This document shows positions 11,723 through 23,704 of a stretch of DNA of 64,000 nt, in pieces. The translations under genes were made by a program, and so were the position numbers. Numbering within the stretch: the first letter of the stretch is position 1; every line of letters starts with the position of its first letter. Source of the stretch: Micropterix aruncella (Eukaryota > Arthropoda > Insecta > Lepidoptera > Micropterigidae); the NCBI GenBank assembly GCA_944548615.1, contig OX155954.1, positions 9,672,881 through 9,736,880 on the forward strand, given 5' to 3'. The notes beneath the pieces were generated by a model, which saw nothing but the letters and a program-made list of their open reading frames with translations, was not told where the DNA came from and searched no databases.

Positions 11723-14307
11723 TAAGAGTGGTCCAAGTGACATTTTGGTGATTTTGTTTTTAATGCACAAATCCATATAAAAAAACATTATTTGCAATCC
11801 AGAGTCGCCCAAAATTGAAATCTTCAAGAAATCATCAAAATAAAAACTATATGCTTTATTACTTTTTTTGCTATTCCCTTAACTATTTTGGCCCATATGA
11901 TTTTTGCATTTGGTTCTGGTGTCATTTCACATTTCACGGCATGATGTCATTTCAGTAGTGATTATTTTAAGATTATGGGTTTGCCAGACTATCTCCAGTT
12001 GAATATTTTGCATACGTAGTTTCCTTCTAGTGCGTCCGTAACCCACACACGTCAGCCATTGTGCATCTGCTGTGACGTCGCAATAAATTTCGATTCGAAT
12101 CGTAAAAATATCGAACGCAACAAATTCGTAAACACCAAACACATTGAAACGATCGTAAAACGTTTTATAGCCAATAAATTAGTGCATTAATATCGCGGAA
12201 CCTTTGTATTTCACACTTTTATAGTTCACCGAAATTTCGGACAATACTTTTTGTCACATATTTGCAGTCTGGCCGGGTGTCGTTAAACTTTGGTTAAAAT
12301 ATCCGTGCAAACGACCTTAACGATTTATGTCTGGTTTCTTTGTTGCTAGAAGGGTGCCTTAAATGGCACAGGTGTTGAATAAGAGAGGATAGCTAAATTT
12401 TGGTAGATTCGATTTTTTATCATTGTCCCGTGTTTATGTCAAAAGGGTGATTCTTGAAAAAAACATGCTAGATTTGTATATGACCCATTTGATTAACATA
12501 TAGACATATTTAGCATGCTATTTTTTCCAATAATCACCACACAAAAATAAGTGTAGGAACTCGCAGACACAACGATCTAGAAAGATTGTCGTCAACCCTC
12601 TCGCAATTCGTGCATCTATTTAATCGAGGAATTCCAAATTCTAACTCTTCCTTTGGAAAACATAATATATGCTCTAAAAAGCAAGGATAACCTCTAAGCA
12701 GGTGATAAGTAAAAGTTAAAACTGGTAAAACTTTTGTCTTCAATTATTTTTTTCAATTACATCGAATTTATTATTGTTTCCATTTATAATATTCCGACTA
12801 TGCTTTGTATTATAGGTATATTATTTTTTGTGACAGATTATATTAATTTTGATGATTATATGAGGCTCGATTGCGTTTCGAACAAGTATCGGAATATATT
12901 TCATGCGAACGAGACAGAGCAGTGCGTAAAAATGAACGAAAATCACTTTTCCCGGACAAATCTACCTGTCGAACATAAAACCGACATTCGAATTAGTTTG
13001 AAAACATTTCGTACGGTATTAAATTATGCCGCTCTATGTTCGATCTGTAGTTTTATGCTGGAATAGGGACAATCATTCCTTTTATATTGCCCTCTAACGT
13101 ATTGGTATATCTCGCTTACATTAATTAATTCCGATTTAAATTTTCGAAGAAATTTATCCGGCATTCTATTGACAGACCAAGCCGTTATTGATATAAAAGT
13201 AGATTATTATTATTAATAGTAATTATTATCTATTAATACCTACTATTAAACTTTACTGCTAAAAATGTATTAAGAAAACTTGTTTTTATGTAGCTGGCAT
13301 GTGTTGAGTGTACTATATGTATCTTATGAGACGAATACATAGAAATACAAAATACGTAATATGCAGCCAGAGAGCACAGCAGAAACAGGAGGGCTTCTAA
13401 CGATATAATTCAGGTCGAACGATTCAAAAGCTTCGATAACTCGCAGAAAATAATAAAAGAAACATCCTTATTGAGAACTTCTCCAAAAGCTCTGCGCTTG
13501 TGCTAAAAGTGCGAAACTTTTTGAAGTGAAAAAACTGCGGACTCGATGTCTGCCTGTCGCCATGCCATCTTTTGTGCCGCCGCAGGCATGTATTTATCTA
13601 ATGTCAGCTCCTGCTGTGACGCAGGTCAGTCGGCGAGACCATAAAGGCACCCAAAATTCTTGTTTCCAAATTTTATCGCCGAGCGGCAACATAGAAATGT
13701 GTCAAACTGTCAATGTTTGTTTAGAACATTAATTTTCCTATATTGATAACTTTGATGGCAAGTTTATGCAACTTAAAATTCGGCAACTGTTGAGGTGTAG
13801 GACCAAATCATATTTATCGGTTTTTGATCGGACCTAATCGTCTTTAGCGGTTTTTAATCAAACCGGCAAGTATTTCTACTCTGACCTGCTGTTCAGCGAA
13901 GCAAGTGTTTTGGATATTCGTCAGTAGTTCGTGAAACAATGCCTAATACCTATATTTTTACAAGACTTTTACCCAAGACAAGACGAAGCCAGCAGCAAAG
14001 ACCAACTAGAATGGCTGAAGGGACGAACTATGTAATTCCTCATGTACATACAACCTTTGCTTAAAGACAGCTGTATTTCATCGCCCCAAAATTTTTAAGA
14101 AGAAGAGTCAGTAAAAAATGTTCAAAAATTTAAAACAGAAGTAAAAAAATGATAAAGATAAAAAGCTCCTTTCCGATGTATGCCGTGCAAAGACTGAAAT
14201 GGAATTGCTTCATACAATAATTTAAAATATGTGTGTATATAGATGTATGTGTATTTGTGTATATCATATATGTATGTATGTGTGAATGTGTATATGTGTA
14301 TTTAACT
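11723..14307. other. no gene seen, apart from an isolated ORF
   Basis: AT-rich; splice-bounded coding sequence is not evident. The frame at 13526-13732 has no motif. A TATG/TGTA microsatellite lies at about 14,228-14,303. Confidence 0.4.
12734..13066 (+). CDS. isolated 110-codon ORF, unknown
   Basis: Opens with a hydrophobic segment (FNYIEFIIVSIYNI, TMLCIIGILFFV), then a hydrophilic part with several Cys, ending CSICSFMLE. No splice sites or family motif are evident, and codon use looks like the AT-rich background. Probably a chance or decayed frame; listed because it is the longest clean ORF between 10,400 and 14,600. Confidence 0.12.
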   Translation: MSSIIFFNYIEFIIVSIYNIPTMLCIIGILFFVTDYINFDDYMRLDCVSNKYRNIFHANETEQCVKMNENHFSRTNLPVEHKTDIRISLKTFRTVLNYAALCSICSFMLE

Positions 14308-15330
14308 TCAATTCAATTCATTTATTTCAAAAAATCTTTACAGACTGTCGAAACTAAAACTAGGTGTTAGGTACATTTAATATTATTTACAATTTAATTC
14401 CTTCGTGATTTCATTTCCGTTCAGTTCTAAAGTTCACTTCGTAAATTATACACGTCATATACAGATATAAATTAATAACGATAGAGACAGAGTTCAATTT
14501 GTAGATAAAAAATATAGATGGAAGTCATGTTTGTTAGATTATATAGGTACGCAAACTTGAACAAGTGGTATTTATAGTCTAGAAGATTATTATTAAAATT
14601 CATTATTATTAATTATTAAAATTCATTTTTGTCATTAAAACGATTATTAAAGATTATTAAAATTAAAATATAATTAAAATTCATTTATGTCATATAATTC
14701 CTTATAAATTAGTAGCTTTCTGACTTCCGAATAGAAAACTAATAATTTTTTTTCCTTACATATTAGGTCTTTTAGGTTTTGTGGCAGTTTATTAAAAAAG
14801 GACATTCCCACGTAGTTAGGGTCTCTGGGTAAAATTTCTAGGTTCGGACGAGGTAATAGTAGATTGATCCTCGACCTAGTCAAGTGATTATGTACTTCTA
14901 CAGGTTTCTTAAATTTAGATATGTCTTTAGCTACTAGTTTGATGCACTCAAATAAATATAGTGATGGCAGGGTGAGTATATTTTGATTCCTGAATGATCC
15001 ACGACACGATTGAAAGCTGTCCATGTTATTTAGAATTCTTATTGCGCGTTTCTGCAGGGAGAAAATATGCTGCCTAAATTCCATGGTACACTGAGCCCAG
15101 AATGAGATGCCGTAACGTAGGTGCGACTCAAAGTGGGCGAAATATATGCATCTGGCGTCTGTTTTACTGATAATTTTGCACATCTGACGCAGTAAAAAGC
15201 ATGCTCTAGAAAGCTTGTCACTCAATATTTCGGCATGCGGGGTCCACCTTAACTTATCGTCTATTACGACACCCAGGAATTTGTGCGTATCAACATTGCT
15301 TATCTTGTATATTTGTATTAATATGTGTAC
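14308..15330 (-). mobile_element. non-LTR retrotransposon, 5'-truncated (C-terminal RT region)
   Basis: The minus frame reads THKFLGVVIDDKLRWTPHAE, ILSDKLSRACFLLRQM, YFAHFESHLRYGISFWAQC, then a conserved tail to about 14674. FLGV-ID-LRW-H and HLRYGISFW are the classic C-terminal reverse-transcriptase signatures of CR1/jockey-like LINEs. The 3' UTR runs leftward to an A/T-rich tail near 14,310. Confidence 0.88.
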
Positions 15331-16899
15331 TATTTTTATTAGTTAGTATTGAAAGTAGTATATTAGTCAAATAACGAGAGTACTACTCAAAAAACGAAGG
15401 CAGTATATTTCTGATGCCAAGATATCGGCTGTTCGGTCTAGTTGGGCATTCGTACTAGAATGATCGTATGGGTTGTGTTCATTTCTTATTGCTTATATAA
15501 ATAGTTACAAATTATATCTGTACGATCACACTGTTAACTCTCTACCAGGATGTAAGAAATAAATAAATAAAAATAAATGTCGTCTTCTTTTATTTTTATT
15601 TATTAAATATAGTTTAAAATCTTTATTTCTAATATAAAGGTATTAATGCATTATAGAAATCAAGGAAAGGAATATAGAAAAGTCACTCGACTATATTCAC
15701 CACGCTGATTCCGAATCGGCAATAATCTTTATTCGACCTCAATAAATAGGGGAGGTCAAGGCATTAAAAGAACTGTCATACATTTCAGTAGGTTAGGTCA
15801 GTTTTTTTAGGTAATACATAAACACCTATAAGGCGGTAAGCTAAAAAGTTTTTTTTTAATCTTTAAAAGCAATAAAAATATACATATATTTTGTATGTAA
15901 ATGTCATTAACTTTTGTCCTGAAATATTGCGTCTTTTTTTCTATCACAGCATTACAAATATTGAATCTAGTAGTGTTTTTATTTTTTTTGATATTTGAGA
16001 AAGATCTGAAAGACTGGTGGAATGCGTTAAGTATGGAAGACTATTTTGGTCGACGGCGGAAAGAAAAATAATGCATATATTCCAATTTAAAATACTAGCA
16101 AAATTCGAATATTATTACTAAAAAGTGCACTTAAATTAGATTATTAAAAAGTTCATTTTCATTGCAATCACACTTGCTGCCAAATATTCACTCTTTTCAA
16201 ATCCCTAATATGATCAATCATTTTGTACGAACTTTCGAGAGATTTTATTTATATAGGACCGATGTCTATACAAGACATGTGAGTAAAAGCATCAGTTTCT
16301 ACGAACCGACGCGCGACGGTTCGTTTACGTCCAAAACGCATTTCACAATCGGTATTTGCCAATCTTCTCTCAAAATCCAAACTTTCCCGTATTTCTCGTA
16401 GAGATCTGGCTGAACTATATAGGTATGGCAAAGGTGTCTGGCACCTAAAAACCGAAAAAAATGGTTGGCCTTTTTATTGCAGACCTGAAAATGACAGTTT
16501 ATTTTTAACATCTTAACGATAGCTTAGGATAACATCTGGTTATGACGTGCGATCGCGAAAGCCTTGCCAGACTCGTTTAATGCACGTCGTCGTGCGCATT
16601 GCCACAAACTTCAAGAGAGTCTGTCGAGGCTTTAGTTACGAGTATTGTTAACATCAGCCAGATCTATTTTTTCGTCGAATTATAAGGTCAAGTATCATGT
16701 TTAATAAAATCAAGACAGTGAAAAGGAGCAATGAGTGTTTATTTTTGTCTAATTTCTATAATAGATCCCGCCAGACGCGTTCCTTGATTTCCTATAGTAG
16801 CCAGATTTCTTTCAAATGATAATCTGTGATTATATATTATATCAATTTGTATTATAAGTTTTAAAAGTTTAAAAGAAATGACGACGTATCCGAAAACTA
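15331..16899. other. no gene seen
   Basis: AT-rich with no splice-supported ORF. The 16162-16401 frame is not backed by anything else. Confidence 0.4.
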
Positions 16900-17120
16900 C
16901 ACCGATTTTACTTTTCCGGCCTACCAACCGACCAGGAGGGAAAGTATTGTGAACGCGCAATACTTTCCCTCCTGGTCGCACGTAGATATAATTCATTTCT
17001 AGATTGAATTATATCTACGTGCCTGTCTGTGTGTATGTATTCCTAAACGATAGCGCCCAAACGCTTAATCCGATGAAGCTGAATTTGGTAAGCAGGCATC
17101 ATTTAGTTACGGCAGGAGCT
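16900..17120 (+). repeat. family F1, copy 2 (left part), with two hairpins
   Basis: F1 sequence interrupted after about 17,117 by a 755-bp element. GACCAGGAGGGAAAGTATTG at 16930 is repeated inverted directly after an 8-base loop, ending about 16977. A second perfect hairpin with an 18-bp stem follows at about 16976-17021. Confidence 0.7.
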
Positions 17121-17872
17121 CTGCCGTCGTAATTGAAAACACAGTAACTTCATTTACTGTGTTTATACAAGTTTGCTTCTTTAAAATCACGAGTTGAAGT
17201 ACTATAAGGCAAATTTTTCGGTTTGCCTATCGATGGATAGTTACCGAGATACCTTAGATAAAAACACAGTATTTTAAAAAAAATCAGAATAGTTTAAATA
17301 AAAAACACAGTATGTATATTTTTTTAAGTTAAAATAAAGTAACCTATTATGTACTGTGATCTTTTTTAATACTTATAAGCATTTAAGAAATATTTTTATT
17401 TGGTTACAACACGGCTTCATCAGATAATGTGGTTTTAGGTAAAATTTTATTTATTAATACACGAATTAATCACAGTATCTCAATTACTGTGTTTAAGGTG
17501 CCTGCAGTTTTTTATTTATTTAAAAAATATATATTTATTTTACATGGTTAGAATACAGTAATGGGTAAAATTTACCTATAACACAGTAACCACTCAGTTA
17601 CGGTGTTATAGCTTAAAAATATAAAATTTATCAAATTATTTTCCTAATTTAAAACACAATATCTAATTTAATTAATTTAATAATTATAATTTAATATATA
17701 TTTTTATGCAGAATTGAAGTTCTAACTATTTTTTAACATTAAAGATTAAAAGAAATAATCTATATTGATTACTTTGTTCAAGAAAACAAATATTTAACAA
17801 CTGAACTTTGACCGCGTTTTCTCAAAACGTCTTTTTTCAAGTTACTGTGTTTTCATTTACGACGGCAGAGTT
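17117..17872. mobile_element. MITE with about 33-bp terminal inverted repeats, inserted in F1
   Basis: Left end CTCTGCCGTCGTAATTGAAA, continuing ACACAGTAACTT. The right end is its near-perfect reverse complement, ending CGACGGCAGAG. The interior has several more small palindromes built on ACACAGTA/TACTGTGT (about 17135, 17470, 17577). The related F1 copy near 57,225 lacks the element and serves as an empty site. No transposase; family unknown. Confidence 0.82.
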
Positions 17873-18360
17873 GAAAAGTGTGAAATCTTTTCACCGGGGG
17901 AGGGGGGGGGATCATATATCATCTACTGTACATCTACCTAATCATCTACATAGCACTAGTCATATATCATCCTCGAAATATTGAATTTTGGTACGCAGAT
18001 GCCAATTGGGCCGAAAACTCGCTGTGAAATTTTGGTTGGAATATCTCATATAGGTACCTACTTGGAATATCTCATATACAGCTGAACTAATAATATTTAT
18101 TTGAATTCCGCTATACAAATGTATGGAGGCATCAAATATTTAAAGCTGCGTCACGAGTTTGCGATTAGAATTTTTAAATAAGCGACGACACTCGTTCGAA
18201 AATTAAATCTACATTGCGTTGTGTCGCTCGTTCGAAATTCGAAAGCTTAACGGCGAATTTTACTTCAACGCGCGTTTGCAATTTAACTACTCTCCCGGCC
18301 AACCAACGGTTAGGGAAAGATTTGAATTTGAGATGAAGACGGAAATATTCCTATTGATAT
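17873..18360 (+). repeat. family F1, copy 2 (right part) and related fragments
   Basis: Continues F1 (TTGAAAAGTGTGAAATCTTT, AATTTTGGTACGCAGATGCC) after the inserted MITE. It is patchily rearranged. Confidence 0.5.
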
Positions 18361-18361
18361 A

Positions 18362-19202
18362 CAGTAAAACCCGCTTGTATCGAATTGTAGGGGGTCGAAG
18401 TAAAAATTCGATATAAGCGGGAATTCGTTTTAAGCGGGAAACGTCTATTTTTGCTTGTAAAGGCCAGAAAATGAGTAAAAATCAAAAATCTTATAAATAA
18501 ATGTCTTTCCACTACTAGCCGTCACAGTCTCTCAATAGATGACACTAATATTACGGTTGAAATGCGTGATCAAATACAAACATATTTTCAGATATATTTC
18601 TTGTTAGCGACTCATATCATTTTGAACTTGCAAATTTACGAAATATTCAGGATGCTGGACAAAGTAGAGAATCTGACCATCTCTGCAGCTACTTAACACC
18701 TTAAGCAATCAACCCTTGATGACTTTTTCAAGAAGTGATTAGTCCATTACTCAATTTCTGTCGTGTCTACTGTTATTTTCTAGTTAATAATATCTAGTCA
18801 GGATTATTTTTTTTATTTATTTTTTACTTGAACGTTCAATAAAAACATGTCTTATCATTTCATTTCATGTCTTGTCATATCATTTATAAACATCATTTAT
18901 AAATATGAAATTTCCTGTAATCATTTTATTTTTCCTTGTTTTTATCCAGCACATTTCAAAAAATTCTGAAAATTCTGATTCTATTGTGGCATTTTCCCAA
19001 GATCTTTGATATGTAATATTTGGACCAAGGGACCGAAAATTTGTTTCGAAATAAACGGGAATTCGATAAAAGCGGGTTCGATATACCATATGCGGGAAAA
19101 TTAGTAGGTACTATCAGCATAGAAAAATTCAAGGGACTGCAAGAAATGTTCGATATAAGCGGGAATTTGTTATATGCAGGTTCGATATAAGCGGGGTTTA
19201 AT
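18362..19202 (+). mobile_element. Tigger/pogo-like DNA transposon relic
   Basis: Begins CAGTAAAACCCGCTTGTATC and ends with TTCGATATAAGCGGGGTTTA, the pogo/Tigger type of inverted end; CGATATAAGCGGG recurs at both sides. Bases 18703-18738 read LKQSTLDDFFKK then stop, the characteristic C-terminus of Tigger transposases. Upstream frames are broken. Confidence 0.8.
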
Positions 19203-19554
19203 GTATTTTGATATTGAAGTCTGCCTCCAAGATAGCGCCCAACACATGCATTTAAAAAATCGGTTTTGTCACCCCAAGATTTTCCTAGCAAGCATACAAC
19301 CCTTTCAACAGTCTTTTTATAAGCAAAAGCAACATCGTATTGCTCCATTTTATTTTTATTTTCTAGCAAAGAGATTTTGTTTACTTATGTATATGACAGA
19401 CAAAACAGTCAAGGAAAAATACTTAGTATTAGCAAGTTGAACTGAAAAGATGCCTTTCCTCTGTAACTCCTAAATCAAAAAAACTTTTAGTTCTCATAAT
19501 GACAATAACCAAAAAAAAAACTAAAATTTGGAATAGATGTCATTTTGTAATTTA

Positions 19555-20226
19555 CTAAAGTACGGGCCAAAGGAACGTTCCGATGGGGGTAATAAACCGA
19601 GCTGTCAACAAGGATGCGGCTAATGTCGATATTGTTTATCGATGAATTGCTCGATGAACGCTTGCTCGATGAAATAGTATTATACATCCGCATTTATAAT
19701 AGTACCGATTGCTATATTTATTAATATTTTCGGTTTAAGTATTATTTTAGAATTAGAGTAATTAAATAATAACCTAATTATGTGATGGTATAGATAACTG
19801 ATTATCATAGCATGACATATCATAGGTCATTATTTAATTTCTAGACAGTCATTAGTAAAATGTTATCGTGGCATTTTGTAATAATGAGTCCCACATATGT
19901 ATATTATAAAATGCTACGCGGATAAAACATCATTACTTGCCTATCAGTTGAGCAATGGAGATTATATTTTCTAACCTGGAGCTATTGAAGTTGAAGGGTG
20001 ATATTAACATGCAGTCCCGGTGCCTTATACATAACATTTTGTCATTTTTTGACAAACTGAATAGTGACCTGACAAAAGTTTCGCTGCTCAATCTCAATAA
20101 TATAATAATCCGATAAATAATCTGCGAAGGTTGCGACACGCATCCCTACAAGCAGGTAGTAAAAGGGCCGGGGCCGGCCTAATGATTTAATGCCTCACCG
20201 AAACGTTCCTTTGGCCCGTACTATAG
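19555..20226. mobile_element. MITE with TACGGGCCAAAGGAACGTT inverted ends
   Basis: Left AAGTACGGGCCAAAGGAACG and right CGTTCCTTTGGCCCGTACTA are inverted repeats of at least 20 bp flanked by TA-rich bases. No coding capacity. Probably Tc1/mariner-type by the TA context. Confidence 0.75.
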
Positions 20227-20379
20227 TTTCATGTAGGTACAGAATCACCCACTGGACAGATGCTTACTAATAAAACTAACCCTTTAGATACTAATAGTTA
20301 AAAATATTAAATAATTTTATAACTTTTAGAGAAATATACCCAGAGATTATAATTTCAACGCAGTCTGTAGCTGCCATCA

Positions 20380-20700
20380 CGTTCAACCTTGGCTTGACCG
20401 AGAGCAAGGACTGCCGAATATGTGGCGAAGAACCTGAAGACAGCATACACATCGTTGGTCGCTGCCCAGGCCTCGCCGCAAAAAGACACAGTTTACTGGG
20501 ACGAGCCTTTCTCGAACCCAGCGATCTGCCCAACTTGAAGGTCAGTGATCTGCATGGACTGGTAATCAGTACTGGGCTACTAGCAGACCACTGACCCAAC
20601 TACAAAGTGGGTAGTTACAAAAGATCTTATAGATCCAGGTGACATCAAGGGCTGGAAACAAGCCCCCCACTCCGTTTACTACTACTACTTCTACTAGCTG
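20380..20700 (+). mobile_element. LINE 3' fragment (C-terminal zinc-knuckle region)
   Basis: The plus frame gives TESKDCRICGEEPEDSIHIV and GRCPGLAAKRHSLLGRAF, then LVISTGLLADH and stop. C..C....E...H....C is the C-terminal motif of jockey/R1-type LINEs with RNase H. The 3' UTR ends in a TACTACTACTTCTACTA tail near 20,697. Confidence 0.85.
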
Positions 20701-20933
20701 CCGTCATAATGTTTGTTGACAAGTGATCTATTGCCATGTTGTACAGATAAGTAAAACGGATACAATTGGATTTAAAAAGCATTTTTTTGACATCCAACAT
20801 ATTACAGTACCAACAACGCCATACCGTTATGTAATTTTCAATTTATCTATACCAAAAGAAGGGTGTCCTACAAACTGGCCTTTTTTATGAAATGAAAATT
20901 CTTTCACTAGCCCTTTTTAAGAATCGATTTCAT

Positions 20934-21180
20934 TTAACCCCTGGGTGGCCATGCACGCCGATCGGCGTTTTTCGTAATATCCGTATTATATTCGTATTTA
21001 TTCTGTTAACGGCCCTCCACTGCGGTATTTCTCCCCCCACTGCGGTAAAAGTCTGTCATTGAAGCCTGCCATTACATAAGCCATCATTATATATTAGTAT
21101 GCTTGCACACACACACACAAATTTTTGAGGGTTTCGAAAATTCTGCATAAAATGACTGGCTTCAGAAAGGTTAAGGACCC
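20934..21180. mobile_element. possible TTAA-bounded MITE
   Basis: TTAACCCCTGGGTGGCCA on the left and AAAGGTTAA on the right suggest piggyBac-like TTAA ends; the terminal repeats are weak. About 32,815-33,060 holds similar sequence (TTAACCC..., ATTATATATTAGTATG in inverse). Confidence 0.4.
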
Positions 21181-21666
21181 CGGTATGAGAATTTGATAGC
21201 TAGTAAAATCGAACATTAGCAAAAATAGTTACGTTTAATGTCATTAAAGTTCGAAAATTGAAAAGAGTGCAACAGGAGACCATAACTTCGACGAAATTTG
21301 CCAGCTTCCGAGCCAACCCATACCTACTAACAATAAATACATTTATCGAATCATGAAATAACACAGATATCAAATCAGCAGATTGCAATCTGAGAGAATC
21401 ACACTCCAGTCGCGCGTCGGAGCTGACACGCACATTTTTTTCATCAATGGGAAGAGCTAGTTAGTTTAGGGTTCTGTATCAAAGATCTGATCGGGCAGAT
21501 TCGATAAAAACAGACTGTGTCTTACATTTCAACTCTACTACTAGTTTACTTATATAGTTGTTATTATTATAGACAAAAACTATTGGAAAAGATTTAGTGC
21601 TATATGAAAAAATCTAAGTCGGTTGAGATTTCAGAAACGAGGGTCCTAGCTTATACCTTGATTATA

Positions 21667-22033
21667 CAGAGTGAGTTTCAAGTTACCGGCATCTTTGAAG
21701 GGGGTAAATCGTTACGAGCAAGTACACAACTACTAATAAAACAAAATAAAAAACCATTTTTTTTTTCTAATTTTGTGTATTGTATCTATCGAAAAAAGGT
21801 TTGAGAAGCATTGAGCGCGCTGCGCCATCTAGTGATAGGTAAACTATTGCCAATAAACAATATTTAACGTACCGCTATATCGCACATCATGCTCAATGCT
21901 TTTTTTACTATTTAAAAACAAATTGTTTCAATTGTGGCTTATTTGTGAATTCAATAAGTGGCTATCAAAAGTGGCTTATTTGCTTGTACTGATTCACCCA
22001 CTTCAAGGATGCCGGTAACTTTAAACTCTCCTG
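21667..22033. mobile_element. F4 MITE, TA-flanked
   Basis: Ends TACAGAGTGAGTTTCAAG and CTTTAAACTCTCCTGTA are inverted; the internal palindrome reads GCGCTGCGCCATCTAGTG ... CGCACATCATGCTCAATG. TA duplicated at both edges. Confidence 0.75.
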
Positions 22034-22294
22034 TATATAGTATTTGTAATCAACCACAGGGTGGTTTAGCAGTACCGAGGAAAGTTTCCGTCCGGAACAC
22101 TCTCGCAATTATCCTAGCCAATTATGCACAAATTAGAGTAAGTCTGCAAATCTGAGCGACATTACCAGAATATTTTTTTCCATTTTTTATCTACGAATGA
22201 CTTAGCAAACAATGCTCTATAAGTAGGCACTTAAAAACAATTCTTCCATCATATCGTCAATTAGGTACGTTATTTTTCGTATTTTATATTCTCT
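22034..22294. other. nothing recognised
   Basis: Short unique AT-rich stretch with no supported feature. Confidence 0.3.
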
Positions 22295-22515
22295 GCATCT
22301 CAAATTCTATGGCTTCGAAGGGGGAGTGAATGGGTGGTAAGGTGAACGCTCACATGTGGCAAGACAGCTGTCCTAAACCTACCACCGCCGGTCGTCAGTC
22401 CGGAATCCACCCTTCACCTCCTAGAAGTGTAAATAAAACAAAAAAATCAATATACATGATGGGCCCGATTTTTGGTCGGTGAATTCCATGGCAGCTCCGT
22501 TTGTATTTTATTTTT
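22295..22515 (+). repeat. retroelement 3' fragment, copy 1
   Basis: Shares GGCAAGACAGCTGTCCTAAA-like and GGTGAATTCCATGGCAGCTC sequence with 49855-50010 and 50040-50140. Likely a LINE or SINE 3' end. Confidence 0.55.
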
Positions 22516-23559
22516 ATTTATCATACTTACCTAATTATTTTTATTTTGAAAACATGTGACTCAAGGTGGCTTAAATCTAAGGCCTCAAAAATTGTTTTTT
22601 GCTCATTTGTCGACCACCCTAATGCTCAATAGTTTCCTTTGAATTTAGTAGAATGTCGACTAGGGCACAGTAGACATTAAAAATTAAACCACAAATGTAA
22701 AAAAAAAATGTAATCTCCAAAAGTGCCTATACATTAAAACAAAAGATTTATAAATTTGAAAAAGCCTTGTATCGGGAATATAAATGCCAATGTGCATTTG
22801 CAAAATAATTTGCAGTTACTTAGGTATACCAGTTAATATTAAATTGTCTATTCTATGGGCGAGTTTATTATACTTGGAATCACTAAAACCTGTAATAATC
22901 TACAGAATATGTACATGTTATTTCTAATGACTTATTGTTTGTAAGTTCAGTGCTCCAACAAATATTGAATTAATTATAAATATCCGTTATCGATTAATAA
23001 TTGCCCGAAGATAAGACCGGCTTAATCATGCAGACATTAACTAATTACAATTTGTTTTAAAATATGCAACATTTGATACATTGAAATAAAATAAATTATT
23101 TAGTGCTGATTGCGTTTTCATATTGATATATAAATATTTCTGGCAATATATCTCAGCTTTCTATGTTAGTCAAGTTAAACCTTGAAGTTTCCATTGCTAG
23201 CAATTACAACTTGTCAAACAATAACTATCCATGTTGTGGAAGTTTAAACTGCAATTGGCTGGTCGCATAGCAGGAAGCAAATAATGGAATGTAACTACCT
23301 AACTATAGAAATATACTTAATGAACAGCAAATGATGATGTTTGGACAATGGCAATATACAAGTTTCAGAGGTAGGATCATTGTCCGAATAACGCACATCT
23401 AATTGTAAAACAGAAGAAAAACCAACGTCAACATATTTCCTCTCGAAATACTCTTATCGCCTAGGTATAAAGTCGGTAGTATATAATTGGAGTAGCAAAG
23501 ACTGCAAAAGGACTAAATTTAGTACAAGGCTCGTTCGGTTTTCTATTATGCTAGCGTAT
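22516..23559. other. ERp44 3' flank, no other gene seen
   Basis: AT-rich with no ORF support. The ERp44 3' UTR presumably occupies the right part. I could not pick a single best poly(A) signal. Confidence 0.35.
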
Positions 23560-23704
23560 TTACAATTCATCTCTAAGCAGTGTGTACCGATTCTTCGACG
23601 GTGCTAATTTTTTGAAAGTTGATTCAGGAGGGCTCGTAGTCTTCTTTTCATGGACGCCATTAACTATGATCACTTGCGGCTCTTCTGGCCCATAATGGAA
23701 TTCC
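23560..23704 (-). CDS. ERP44: ERp44-like, last coding exon (RDEL terminus)
   Basis: The acceptor is TTTCCAG. It encodes EFHYGPEEP, SPPESTFKKLAPSKNRYTLL and the C-terminal RDEL, then TAA at 23562-23560. RDEL is the retrieval signal expected for this family. Confidence 0.95.
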
